A DNA stretch of 64,000 nucleotides from assembly GCA_945905765.1 (NCBI GenBank), contig CAMDPZ010000001.1:1-64000 (forward strand), written 5' to 3'. The notes beneath the pieces were generated by a model, which worked only from the letters and a program-made list of their open reading frames with translations, made no database searches and was not told where the DNA came from. This stretch comes from Nitrospira lenta. GTDB lineage: Bacteria > Nitrospirota > Nitrospiria > Nitrospirales > Nitrospiraceae. Position numbers and translations under genes: made by a program. Below, one piece after another: positions 45,184 to 52,599 of this stretch. Every line of letters begins with the position of its first letter. Position 1 is the stretch's first letter.

Positions 45184-46494
45184 CTCCGGAACGAGGATGA
45201 GCATCCAGGGCGGCGTCTCTTCGACCATGTCCGAGAACCGTCTGGCGGTACTACTGGCTGGCATGCCTGGAAAGACGCCTCCCCGGCGAATCTGTACGGA
45301 ACGGAAACGATAGGTGGATTCTTGTCCCAGAAGCAGGGGAAGCACTCGCGGAATCTGCCCTCGTAACGGGGCACAGTCTGCCAGGTTTACCGTCTCGCCG
45401 ATCGCCAGGCGGGAAAGCCGCTCGAAGCTGTCGCCGAACACCGTCGGAAGATTATCCGCCGTGAAGGGCTGATTGGCTGGTCGATAACATTCGTCGTCGA
45501 GCAGTTGGGAGAGAATTTCCCAGAAGACTTGGGTATCGACAGCTCCGAGGACACAGAGGCGGCCTCGCCGCGCCATCAAGTCGAGCAAGGCGAGGGGACC
45601 TCGAATCTCGAACTTCCAGGGGGGAAACAGCAGAGCCCGGTCCCCATGCTGCACCTCCAGGGCCGGTTCTCCTGAAAAGAGCGTCTGCCGGAACTGGCCT
45701 TTGGTGCGCTGGAGCTCTTGCGTGATGATGTCCTGGGACAGTCTGGTCGGTTCGTAGGCGAACGTGGGAGTCGCGGGAGCCCAGCAGGTCGCAATCGTAT
45801 AACGAGGGGCGAGCTTCCCTGCCTGGTCGAGCTCGCCCAGGTCGAACATGTCGTGGTTGCCGTAGAATTGAAACGAGAGCCCGGTCCGGGACCTCAGGCC
45901 GTTGAGCCTCTCCCGTTCCGGATGGAGCGGGCCGCCCAGCTTCGAACCAGGCTGCAGCCGGTCCAGCGCATGGAGAATCAGCTCGCGCTGACGCTGGTGA
46001 AGGGGCGCAACATATTGCTCGACCAGCTCCGTGGCAAAGGACAGGTCGCCGGCTCCTACATCGAGCAGCGACGCCACGTCCGCATCGAGCAGCAAGTCGA
46101 AGGGATTGACGTGGGACTGGGCGAAGGTTGCAATCGCGTCGCTCCGCAAAGCCGTCAGCGGCCATTGCGATGCGGGCCCTTCCACAACGCCGAGCCAGAC
46201 GCAGAGAGCCCTTACGGCTTTTGTCGGAGGAAGCCCGGTAAGTTCTTTGAGCCGGGGGCCGGGGAGATCCTGAATTTTGACGGCTTCCGCATGGCCCAGC
46301 GCCAGGGCAATGGCATCACGGACGCTGATGGGAAGGTCGGCGCGGCCTGCTTCCTCAATCAACCGTTTCAAGGTCGTCGGGAGCCTGGTCCCCTCAACCA
46401 GTTTACGGGACGCCTCCCACTCCTTGTCTCGTTCCTGTAACAGCTGCGTGACCTGTGAGCGGAAATCTGCAAGAACCTGTGCGTTGGAATTCAT
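45181..46494 (-). CDS. Unknown protein with methyltransferase-like glycine motif (437 aa)
   Basis: I do not recognise a named family. Residues about 1-115 are helical. Then a segment LLDVGAGDLSFATELVEQY resembles motif I of class I SAM-dependent methyltransferases. The second half has aromatic-rich stretches (FQFYGNHDMFDLGEL, ATCWAPATPTFAYEP) and LLFPPWKFEIRG, without obvious catalytic motifs. No signal peptide or membrane helix is visible. It may be a methyltransferase with an unusual cap or a degenerate one. Its TAG stop is the start of repeat copy C. Confidence 0.65.
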   Translation of the reverse strand: MNSNAQVLADFRSQVTQLLQERDKEWEASRKLVEGTRLPTTLKRLIEEAGRADLPISVRDAIALALGHAEAVKIQDLPGPRLKELTGLPPTKAVRALCVWLGVVEGPASQWPLTALRSDAIATFAQSHVNPFDLLLDADVASLLDVGAGDLSFATELVEQYVAPLHQRQRELILHALDRLQPGSKLGGPLHPERERLNGLRSRTGLSFQFYGNHDMFDLGELDQAGKLAPRYTIATCWAPATPTFAYEPTRLSQDIITQELQRTKGQFRQTLFSGEPALEVQHGDRALLFPPWKFEIRGPLALLDLMARRGRLCVLGAVDTQVFWEILSQLLDDECYRPANQPFTADNLPTVFGDSFERLSRLAIGETVNLADCAPLRGQIPRVLPLLLGQESTYRFRSVQIRRGGVFPGMPASSTARRFSDMVEETPPWMLILVPE

Positions 46495-46626
46495 GGATCG
46501 GGTGGTGCGTGGCCTGTGATGATCGATCTATCGCTATCAGTGATGCCTTGCAGCATAGCGACCAAATCCCTGGAGCGTCAAGGTTGTTATCTTGCCGTCC
46601 CGGGACACCTATGTTAGTGAGAGACC

Positions 46627-47622
46627 ATGATGACGACAGTCTTTGCCACGCAAGCGGCCCGCGCCAACTCCAGATTGCTGCTGATCCTCGGCCTGGTCTG
46701 GCTCACGGTAGCCTGTGCCAGTGGAACGCCAACAAGCTCGTCCGCTCCATTCCAAGCAGGGCAAATTATCGAGACTGCGACGGGACAGCCGATCTCTCCC
46801 GACCAATGGGCAACCCTACTGTTACAACAGGATATCGTCTATCTGGGAGAGGAACATCACCATCGATGGCATGTCGAAGCGGCGCTGACGGTCCTAAGGA
46901 AACTGAAAGAACAGGGTCGTACGCCGGTCCTGGCCCTGGAAATGTTTGGCTGGGACGGACAGGCTGCGCTGGACCGGTATCTGTCCGGGTCCGACCAGAG
47001 CCGCCAGGAGTTCTTGGAGGCCGTCCGGTGGCAACAGAGTTGGGGCGGTGCCTATGAAGACTATGAGCCTCTGGTCCTCTTCGCGAAAGAACAGCACCTG
47101 CCGGTGGCGGCGCTGAATCCTCCGAAGACCCTGGTTCGAACCGTCGCGAAACAGGGATTGGCTCAGGCTCAGTCCGATCCGGTCATGGCACAGTGGGACA
47201 TGCGGGACGAACCCATCGTCGACGACCCGGTCTATCGCTCGCACATTCTTCAGCAACTCCAAGCCTGCCATGGTGGCGGCAACGAGAGCCTCTACCAGAC
47301 GATGTATGAGGCCTCCATGGTCCGCGATGAAGGGATGGCCAAGACCCTGGTCGCTCGCCTCAACCTTATCCGCCAGGGCGCCGATCCCATGGCTGGCCCC
47401 CTGGTCAGCTATACAGGAGGCGGCCATATTCAGTATAACCTTCCGGTTCCTAAACGAGTGATCCGACGCCTGCCTGCTGGGGTGCATCAGATCAGCGTCT
47501 ATCTGACCTCGTTCGACATAAGGCGGATTGACGAGCTGCAAGATTTGATACGGGAACAGGTCGCGGATTACCTCTGGCTGACTCCGGTCAGTGAACAGGG
47601 GCTCCCGCGCCGATGTAAATAA
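46627..47622 (+). CDS. ChaN-family lipoprotein
   Basis: A 331-residue lipoprotein with an LTVAC lipobox (C30). The domain starts with VYLGEEHHHRWHVEAAL and LALEMFGWDGQ and ends in a GGGHIQYNLPVP segment, the pattern of ChaN/EreA-like proteins. ChaN of other bacteria binds haem on the cell surface and is linked to iron uptake; the His-rich GEEHHHRWH would fit haem or metal binding. No TonB receptor lies next to it. The outer membrane is the likely location. Confidence 0.85.
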   Translation: MMTTVFATQAARANSRLLLILGLVWLTVACASGTPTSSSAPFQAGQIIETATGQPISPDQWATLLLQQDIVYLGEEHHHRWHVEAALTVLRKLKEQGRTPVLALEMFGWDGQAALDRYLSGSDQSRQEFLEAVRWQQSWGGAYEDYEPLVLFAKEQHLPVAALNPPKTLVRTVAKQGLAQAQSDPVMAQWDMRDEPIVDDPVYRSHILQQLQACHGGGNESLYQTMYEASMVRDEGMAKTLVARLNLIRQGADPMAGPLVSYTGGGHIQYNLPVPKRVIRRLPAGVHQISVYLTSFDIRRIDELQDLIREQVADYLWLTPVSEQGLPRRCK

Positions 47623-47669
47623 CATCGTGAGGAAAATCATCGCCTCACGAATAGATGAAGGAGAAACCG

Positions 47670-47909
47670 ATGTCTGAAAAACCAGTGATTGCCCAACGTA
47701 CTCCCTGCATGGTGGAAGTCGGCCCCGGCACCATCTATTGGTGTCAATGCGGCCGTTCGAAGACGCAACCCTTTTGCGATGGAGCCCATACAGGAACGGA
47801 TTTTTCTCCGCTGGCAGTCCATTTCGAGGAAAAGAAACGGGTCGCCCTCTGCGGCTGCAAGCGGACAGAGAGGCCTCCCTATTGCGACGGGACCCACTCG
47901 CGGATTTAG
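47670..47909 (+). CDS. Double CDGSH iron-sulfur protein
   Basis: A 79-residue protein with two complete CDGSH motifs: C-x-C-x2-S-x3-P-x-C-D-G-A-H and C-x-C-x2-T-x3-P-x-C-D-G-T-H. Each motif binds one [2Fe-2S] cluster through three Cys and one His. The ATG at 47670 has an AAGGAG site; a second ATG lies 15 bases upstream. It is probably cytoplasmic, with an electron-transfer or redox-sensing role. The TAG stop starts a short version of the TAGCAGG repeat. Confidence 0.93.
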   Translation: MSEKPVIAQRTPCMVEVGPGTIYWCQCGRSKTQPFCDGAHTGTDFSPLAVHFEEKKRVALCGCKRTERPPYCDGTHSRI

Positions 47910-47945
47910 CAGGCCGCTCAAAACGCTCGCCAGTAGCGTTTTCAT
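47907..47945 (+). terminator. TAGCAGG element, short form (copy F), acting as terminator
   Basis: It begins with TAGCAGGCCGCTCAAAA, where TAG is the stop of the CDGSH gene. AAAACGCT (47920-47927) pairs exactly with AGCGTTTT (47935-47942) around a 7-base loop, and the right arm ends in four T. It is the only copy on the plus strand with an exact TAG. Confidence 0.75.
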
Positions 47946-47956
47946 GTTACGGGCCG

Positions 47957-47986
47957 TTGCGGACCGTACGGCAATTTCAGTATAAT
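47957..47986 (+). promoter_or_regulatory. Promoter of the 64-residue membrane protein
   Basis: TTGCGG at 47957-47962 and a perfect TATAAT at 47981-47986 are 18 bases apart. The start codon lies 39 bases downstream of the -10. Confidence 0.75.
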
Positions 47987-48025
47987 GCGGCCCTCGTTTT
48001 GTCCAACTGACCAATGGAGGGTTCT

Positions 48026-48220
48026 ATGATGAAGAAGATGGGTGCAGGGGTTGCCACAGTGGCGTTTTCGGTCCTGCTGACCGGTGTGTCCTACGTGCTG
48101 GCGAACGAGTCAAAGGGCGAGGGTCCGCCGGACTACAGCGGGATCACCAGTATCTATTACATCTTGATCGGACTGATTCTGGCCTACGGCGTCTACGACT
48201 CCTTCCTCAAGAAGTCCTAG
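48026..48220 (+). CDS. Small membrane protein, unknown function
   Basis: A 64-residue protein. The first 25 residues form a signal peptide or helix (ATVAFSVLLTGVSYVLA), followed by a short polar loop (NESKGEGPPDY) and a second helix (SIYYILIGLILAYGVY) with a KKS end. The start has GGAGG 4 bases upstream and its own promoter, which supports it as real. No homologous family is recognised. Confidence 0.75.
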   Translation: MMKKMGAGVATVAFSVLLTGVSYVLANESKGEGPPDYSGITSIYYILIGLILAYGVYDSFLKKS

Positions 48221-48248
48221 TCGCTTATTCCGTGTACCGGCGACTGGT

Positions 48249-48280
48249 CCCCGCCCGATGTCTTTCTCTATCGGGCGGGG
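48249..48280. terminator. Strong hairpin between converging genes
   Basis: CCCCGCCCGAT (48249-48259) pairs perfectly with ATCGGGCGGGG (48270-48280) across a 10-base loop. No T tract follows, but its place between converging genes supports a termination role. Confidence 0.75.
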
Positions 48281-48316
48281 CCATCCCTGCCTGGGTGCTC
48301 CCTTCATGACCAGCCG

Positions 48317-49051
48317 TCATCTGTTTGGCTTCAGCAACGGCTCCAGTGTCGCGAATAGGCTCTCAACGATCAGGTGATAGCCCTCTCCCGTCGGATGGAT
48401 CCCGTCTGCCTGGTTCAGCGAGGACGAGCCTGCCACCCCATCGAGAAAAAACGGAATCAACGTCAGGTGATATTGCTTCGCCAGCGAGCGATAGAGCTCC
48501 TCAAACCCGGCCGTATAGTCCTTGCCATAATTAGGCGGAAGCTTCATCCCGGCTAAGAGGACCGTGACGGAGGCCTGTTGAAGTTGCTGAATGATCCGTT
48601 CGAGATTGGCTTTCGTCTCTGGCAGGCTCAGGCCCCGCAACCCGTCGTTGCCACCAAGCTCCAGAATGACGATCGAGGGTTTGCTGTTCAGCACCCAGGC
48701 CACCCGCCGCAATCCACCGGCTGTCGTCTCGCCGCTGACCCCCGCATTCACGACCCGATAAGAATAGCCTGCCTCCTCCAGCTTCCGCTGTAATTGCGCC
48801 GGGTAGGATTCCTCCTGCGCCACGCCGAGGCCTGCCGTCAAACTGTTGCCGAACGCAACGATACGAGGACGTTCGGCTGCGACTGATGCCGTCGCTCGCC
48901 CCGGTCGCGCCGTAACGTCGGTTCCCAGCCGTTGCCCGAACCCGTCGCGAGGCGGAGGAGACGACGACGGCGCGCTGCCTCGGTCGCAGCCATAGAGGGC
49001 GACCAGGCAAAGCCAGCAAACGAGTGGTGCGAGAATCCATGAGCGACGCAT
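48317..49051 (-). CDS. tesA: SGNH/GDSL esterase lipoprotein, TesA-like
   Basis: A 244-residue lipoprotein (lipobox LYGC, C22). The SGNH hydrolase motifs are FGNSLTAGLG (block I, with Asn in place of the usual Asp next to the nucleophile Ser), GGNDGLRG (block III, with the oxyanion Asn) and DGIHPTGEGY (block V, with the Asp and His of the triad). It would hydrolyse esters, thioesters or lysophospholipids in the periplasm. It is transcribed divergently from ybbA-ybbP, the order found in many bacteria. The 55-base gap holds a TATAAT at 49062. Confidence 0.9.
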   Translation of the reverse strand: MRRSWILAPLVCWLCLVALYGCDRGSAPSSSPPPRDGFGQRLGTDVTARPGRATASVAAERPRIVAFGNSLTAGLGVAQEESYPAQLQRKLEEAGYSYRVVNAGVSGETTAGGLRRVAWVLNSKPSIVILELGGNDGLRGLSLPETKANLERIIQQLQQASVTVLLAGMKLPPNYGKDYTAGFEELYRSLAKQYHLTLIPFFLDGVAGSSSLNQADGIHPTGEGYHLIVESLFATLEPLLKPNR

Positions 49052-49106
49052 AGATGTTCAGTATAATATAGGCCTTCGCGCCAACGATACTGTGGAGCCT
49101 GCAAAG

Positions 49107-49811
49107 ATGATCACCCTTTCTCACCTGACGATGCGCTTGGCCGGCGGAGGCCATCAGATCACGATCCTCGATGATGTCACCCTGGAGATTCCTGACAAGC
49201 AGCGCGTAGCCATCGTCGGTCCCTCCGGCAGTGGCAAATCCACTTTGCTGGGTCTCATCGCGGGGCTGGACCGTCCGACCTCCGGCTCCATCACACTGGA
49301 CGGAACGGACATCTCCAGGATGTGCGAGAGCGATTTGGCCAAGTACCGCCGCGATCACATCGGCTACATCTTTCAATCCTTTCATCTCATCCCCACCCTC
49401 ACCGCCCTGGAAAACGTCCTGGTGCCGCTGGAGCTGGCGGGGGCGAGCGGGGCGCAGGATCGCGCGACAGATCTCTTGAAATCCGTCGGCCTGGAAAACC
49501 GGTTGCATCATTATCCGGTCCAACTGTCGGGGGGCGAACAGCAGCGGGTCGCGGTGGCCAGATCCTTCGCCTGTCACCCGCCGATTCTCCTGGCCGACGA
49601 ACCGACGGGCAATCTGGACTCAGCCACAGGGCAACAGATCATGAACCTCCTCCTCTCGCTCCATCGCGAATATGGCACCACCCTGGTCCTCGTTACGCAC
49701 GATCGCGCCATGGCCGCATCGATGGAGCGAGTGATAACGTTACGTGACGGCCGCATCGAATCCGACAGCCTCATCGGTTCGGACCATCTACCAACAGAGT
49801 CGCCCCGGTGA
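49107..49811 (+). CDS. ybbA: ABC transporter ATP-binding protein, YbbA/LolD type
   Basis: A 234-residue ATPase of the MacB/LolD group. Walker A is GPSGSGKSTLLGLIAG, the signature is LSGGEQQRVAVARS, and Walker B is ILLADEPTGNLD. The ATG at 49107 has GGAG upstream; a GTG at 49092 is an alternative. It pairs with the permease gene, with which it overlaps by 4 bases, and with the divergent esterase gene. YbbA-YbbP complexes are thought to move lipids or hydrophobic molecules in the envelope. Confidence 0.93.
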   Translation: MITLSHLTMRLAGGGHQITILDDVTLEIPDKQRVAIVGPSGSGKSTLLGLIAGLDRPTSGSITLDGTDISRMCESDLAKYRRDHIGYIFQSFHLIPTLTALENVLVPLELAGASGAQDRATDLLKSVGLENRLHHYPVQLSGGEQQRVAVARSFACHPPILLADEPTGNLDSATGQQIMNLLLSLHREYGTTLVLVTHDRAMAASMERVITLRDGRIESDSLIGSDHLPTESPR

Positions 49812-52474
49812 ACCTCTTCATCTTCAAAATGGCCTGGCGGGAAACCAGGGGTTCCTGGCGGCATTTCCTCTATTTCTTCGCCTGTGTCGCCATCGGGGTC
49901 GGCGCCTTGGTCGGGGTCTCGCTCTTTAGCGCGAACGTGGATCTCGCGGTCACGAAAGAAGCGCGGGGTCTATTAGGCGGCGATCTCGAAATTCGGCTCA
50001 CCCATTCCCTCAGTTCAGATGGCCAGGCCGTCCTACAGTCGCTGGATGAACGGAACATGGCCCTCACCCATGCGAGCGAGCTCATCGCCATGGCTTCGCG
50101 TCAGACTCAGGAATCTGCTACACCCCAGGCGACCCAGATCGTCGAACTCAAAGCCGTCGAATCAACCTATCCCCTGTATGGAGCCATCGCGCTCGACCCG
50201 GCGCAGCCACTCGACAGCCTGCTCCATCCCAATGAACGTGACTGTGGCGGCCAAGTCTGTTTGGGCGCAGTGGTGCAGGAGTCGCTGCTGATCCGAATGG
50301 GCCTCTCGGTCGGGGATCGAATCAAGATCGGTCAGGCAACGTTTCTCATTACAGGGATCGTCAGGACCGAACCGGATCGCATGGCCAATGCCTTCAGCTT
50401 GGGTCCACGGGTCATGATTGCGCAGGAGGGGTTGCGGGAAGCGGAACTCATCAAACCGGGCAGCAGGATGCGAGAACGGTATCTCCTGAAGCTGCCAACT
50501 GGCATGCCGGTTGAGCCGCTCCTCTCGGAACTGCGGGGCCGGCTGGCATCGGATTCCGCGCGCCTCTCCAGCTATCGCACGGCTCAGCCCCAGTTGAAAC
50601 AATTTCTCGACCAGCTCTCCCGCTATCTCGGCCTGATCGGCCTCACGGCCCTCTTCATCGGAGGGCTGGGAGTCGGCACCTCGATCCATGCCTTCCTGCG
50701 GGACAAATTGAACACGATCGCGATCCTTAAAGCGGTCGGGGCCGATTCAGCCACAGTGGTCTCCACCTATGTGGTGCAAGCGATCTTCCTGGGCTCCATC
50801 GGGAGCCTGGCGGGAATCCTCTTGGGGATCGCGCTCCAGCAGGGACTGCCGCCCCTCATGGCCGACCTCTTTGCATCGAACCTCCTCGAACAATTGGGCG
50901 TCTCCTCGGAATTGTCCCGCTTCTCTCTCTGGCCCTTGCTGAAAGGGGCGATGCTGGGACTCCTATCGACCTTGCTCTTTACCCTCTGGCCCCTCTTGAA
51001 GATTCGCGAGGTGCAGCCGGGAGCGATCTTCCGGCGCGAGACGGAACAGACGACGGTCACACAGGAGATGGCTCCGTCACGCTGGTGGGTGAAATGGGGC
51101 CTGACCGATCGATTGAATGTCGGCACGGCTGGAGGGATCATCCTCGGACTCTGCTCCCTCTCGATCTGGCAGGCTGGCTCCTGGTCGATCGGACTCCTGT
51201 TTCTCGGGGCTCTGTCTCTCGCCCTCGCGATCCTCTTTGTCTCCGCACGCCTGTTCATACGGTTGCTGGCCTGGATGCCCAGGCCCAACATCCTGAGCCT
51301 GCGCTTCGCTCTGGGCAATGTCGTGCGGCCCGGAAGCCAGGCGACCGGAATCATGGTCGCCATCGGCATCGGCGTCATGTTGATCGCCACGGTCTCGCTG
51401 GTGGAACAGGCCCTGCTCCGCCATGTCCAGGAGAATCGTCCGGCTGATGCTCCGACCTTCTTCTTCATCGATATTCAGCCGGATCAAGCGCAGGAGTTCG
51501 TGACCTTGGTGCATCGACAGACCGGTCGTCCGAATCCTGAACTCACTCCATTGGTCCGATCACGGCTCCATGCCATCGATGGACAGGTCATCGCGGCAGA
51601 AGAAGGAAGCGAGAGGAACCACGCGCGCGCGGAAGGAAAAGAAGAGCGGGGGAAACAGTGGTATCTCACCAGAGAATATGTGCTGACCTTTCTCGACCAG
51701 CTCCCGAAAGATAATCAACTGGTCAAGGGAACCTGGTGGAAACCGGGGCAGGTCTTTTCGACTCCGCAAGTTTCAGTCGAAGAGGAAGCGGCTGCCCATT
51801 TAGGTCTCACAATCGGCTCGCTCGTCGAACTCGACATTCAGGGGGCCATGATCTCGGCGGAAGTGCGCAGTATTCGCAAAGTGGAATGGGGAAATTTCTC
51901 GACCAACTTCTACATGATCTTATCCCCCGGCTCCCTTGAGGGAGCACCCTTCACCTATGTGGCAACGGTGCGGGTCTCGCAGGACGAAGAGGTGCCGTTG
52001 CAGCAAGCGGTCGTCGCCTCCTTCCCGAACGTCAGCGCCATCCATATCGGCGATGTGCTCGACGGATTCTCGCGGGTACTGGACCGTCTCGCACTGGCGA
52101 TCAGCGCGATGGCGCTCTTCTGCCTCCTGACCGGCGGCCTGGTCATGGCAGCGGCCCTCGCTGCGACACGCTACAGACGGCTCTACGAATCGGTCATTCT
52201 GAAAGCGCTCGGCGCGACCAGGGGCCTGATTGCCAGAGCCTTTGCGCTCGAATATCTCTTATTGGGTCTGGTGGCGGGATCGATCGGTTTGATGCTCGGA
52301 ACCGTCTTATCCTGGGCGGTGCTGCGCTATGTCTTCGATCTGCCCTGGAGCCTGCACCTACTGGTGCTTGGGAAGGGCCTGCTCCTGACGATGGGGCTTA
52401 CGCTCTTCGTCGGGTTTGCCAGCACCTACCGGATTCTCGGCCAACGGCCTCTGGCCATCCTGCGACACGAATAA
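49808..52474 (+). CDS. ybbP: FtsX-like ABC permease, YbbP type
   Basis: An 888-residue permease that starts with GTG, overlapping the ybbA stop. It has one N-terminal membrane helix (residues 17-40), a large periplasmic region, then two FtsX domains with several helices each (about 270-400 and 755-885) and further helices in the middle (about 430-530), about ten in all. It matches the YbbP architecture. The motif LNTIAILKAVGADS and the late VILKALGATRGL are the conserved coupling segments of the FtsX family. Confidence 0.92.
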   Translation: MNLFIFKMAWRETRGSWRHFLYFFACVAIGVGALVGVSLFSANVDLAVTKEARGLLGGDLEIRLTHSLSSDGQAVLQSLDERNMALTHASELIAMASRQTQESATPQATQIVELKAVESTYPLYGAIALDPAQPLDSLLHPNERDCGGQVCLGAVVQESLLIRMGLSVGDRIKIGQATFLITGIVRTEPDRMANAFSLGPRVMIAQEGLREAELIKPGSRMRERYLLKLPTGMPVEPLLSELRGRLASDSARLSSYRTAQPQLKQFLDQLSRYLGLIGLTALFIGGLGVGTSIHAFLRDKLNTIAILKAVGADSATVVSTYVVQAIFLGSIGSLAGILLGIALQQGLPPLMADLFASNLLEQLGVSSELSRFSLWPLLKGAMLGLLSTLLFTLWPLLKIREVQPGAIFRRETEQTTVTQEMAPSRWWVKWGLTDRLNVGTAGGIILGLCSLSIWQAGSWSIGLLFLGALSLALAILFVSARLFIRLLAWMPRPNILSLRFALGNVVRPGSQATGIMVAIGIGVMLIATVSLVEQALLRHVQENRPADAPTFFFIDIQPDQAQEFVTLVHRQTGRPNPELTPLVRSRLHAIDGQVIAAEEGSERNHARAEGKEERGKQWYLTREYVLTFLDQLPKDNQLVKGTWWKPGQVFSTPQVSVEEEAAAHLGLTIGSLVELDIQGAMISAEVRSIRKVEWGNFSTNFYMILSPGSLEGAPFTYVATVRVSQDEEVPLQQAVVASFPNVSAIHIGDVLDGFSRVLDRLALAISAMALFCLLTGGLVMAAALAATRYRRLYESVILKALGATRGLIARAFALEYLLLGLVAGSIGLMLGTVLSWAVLRYVFDLPWSLHLLVLGKGLLLTMGLTLFVGFASTYRILGQRPLAILRHE

Positions 52475-52575
52475 AGGATGCCTCCGGGCCGGCCGTCTCC
52501 TTGCTCGCGCAACGCGCGGCCTCAGAAGGCCCTCGTTGGACGTACAGTCGAAGACAGCCGGTCTGGAGGCTGATC
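52475..52575 (+). repeat. Related repeat, copy E
   Basis: It begins right after the TAA of ybbP with AGGATGCCTCCGGGCCGGC. It contains the same core as copies A and B in the other orientation (TTGCTCGCGCAACGCGCGG, then GGCCCTCGTTGGACG) and ends in GCCGGTCTGGAGGCTGA. CCTCC and GGCCGGC pair with the last part, so a hairpin forms. It lies between the converging ybbP and pepN genes. Confidence 0.7.
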
Positions 52576-52599
52576 ACGCTCGCCCATTGCCTCAGCTGG

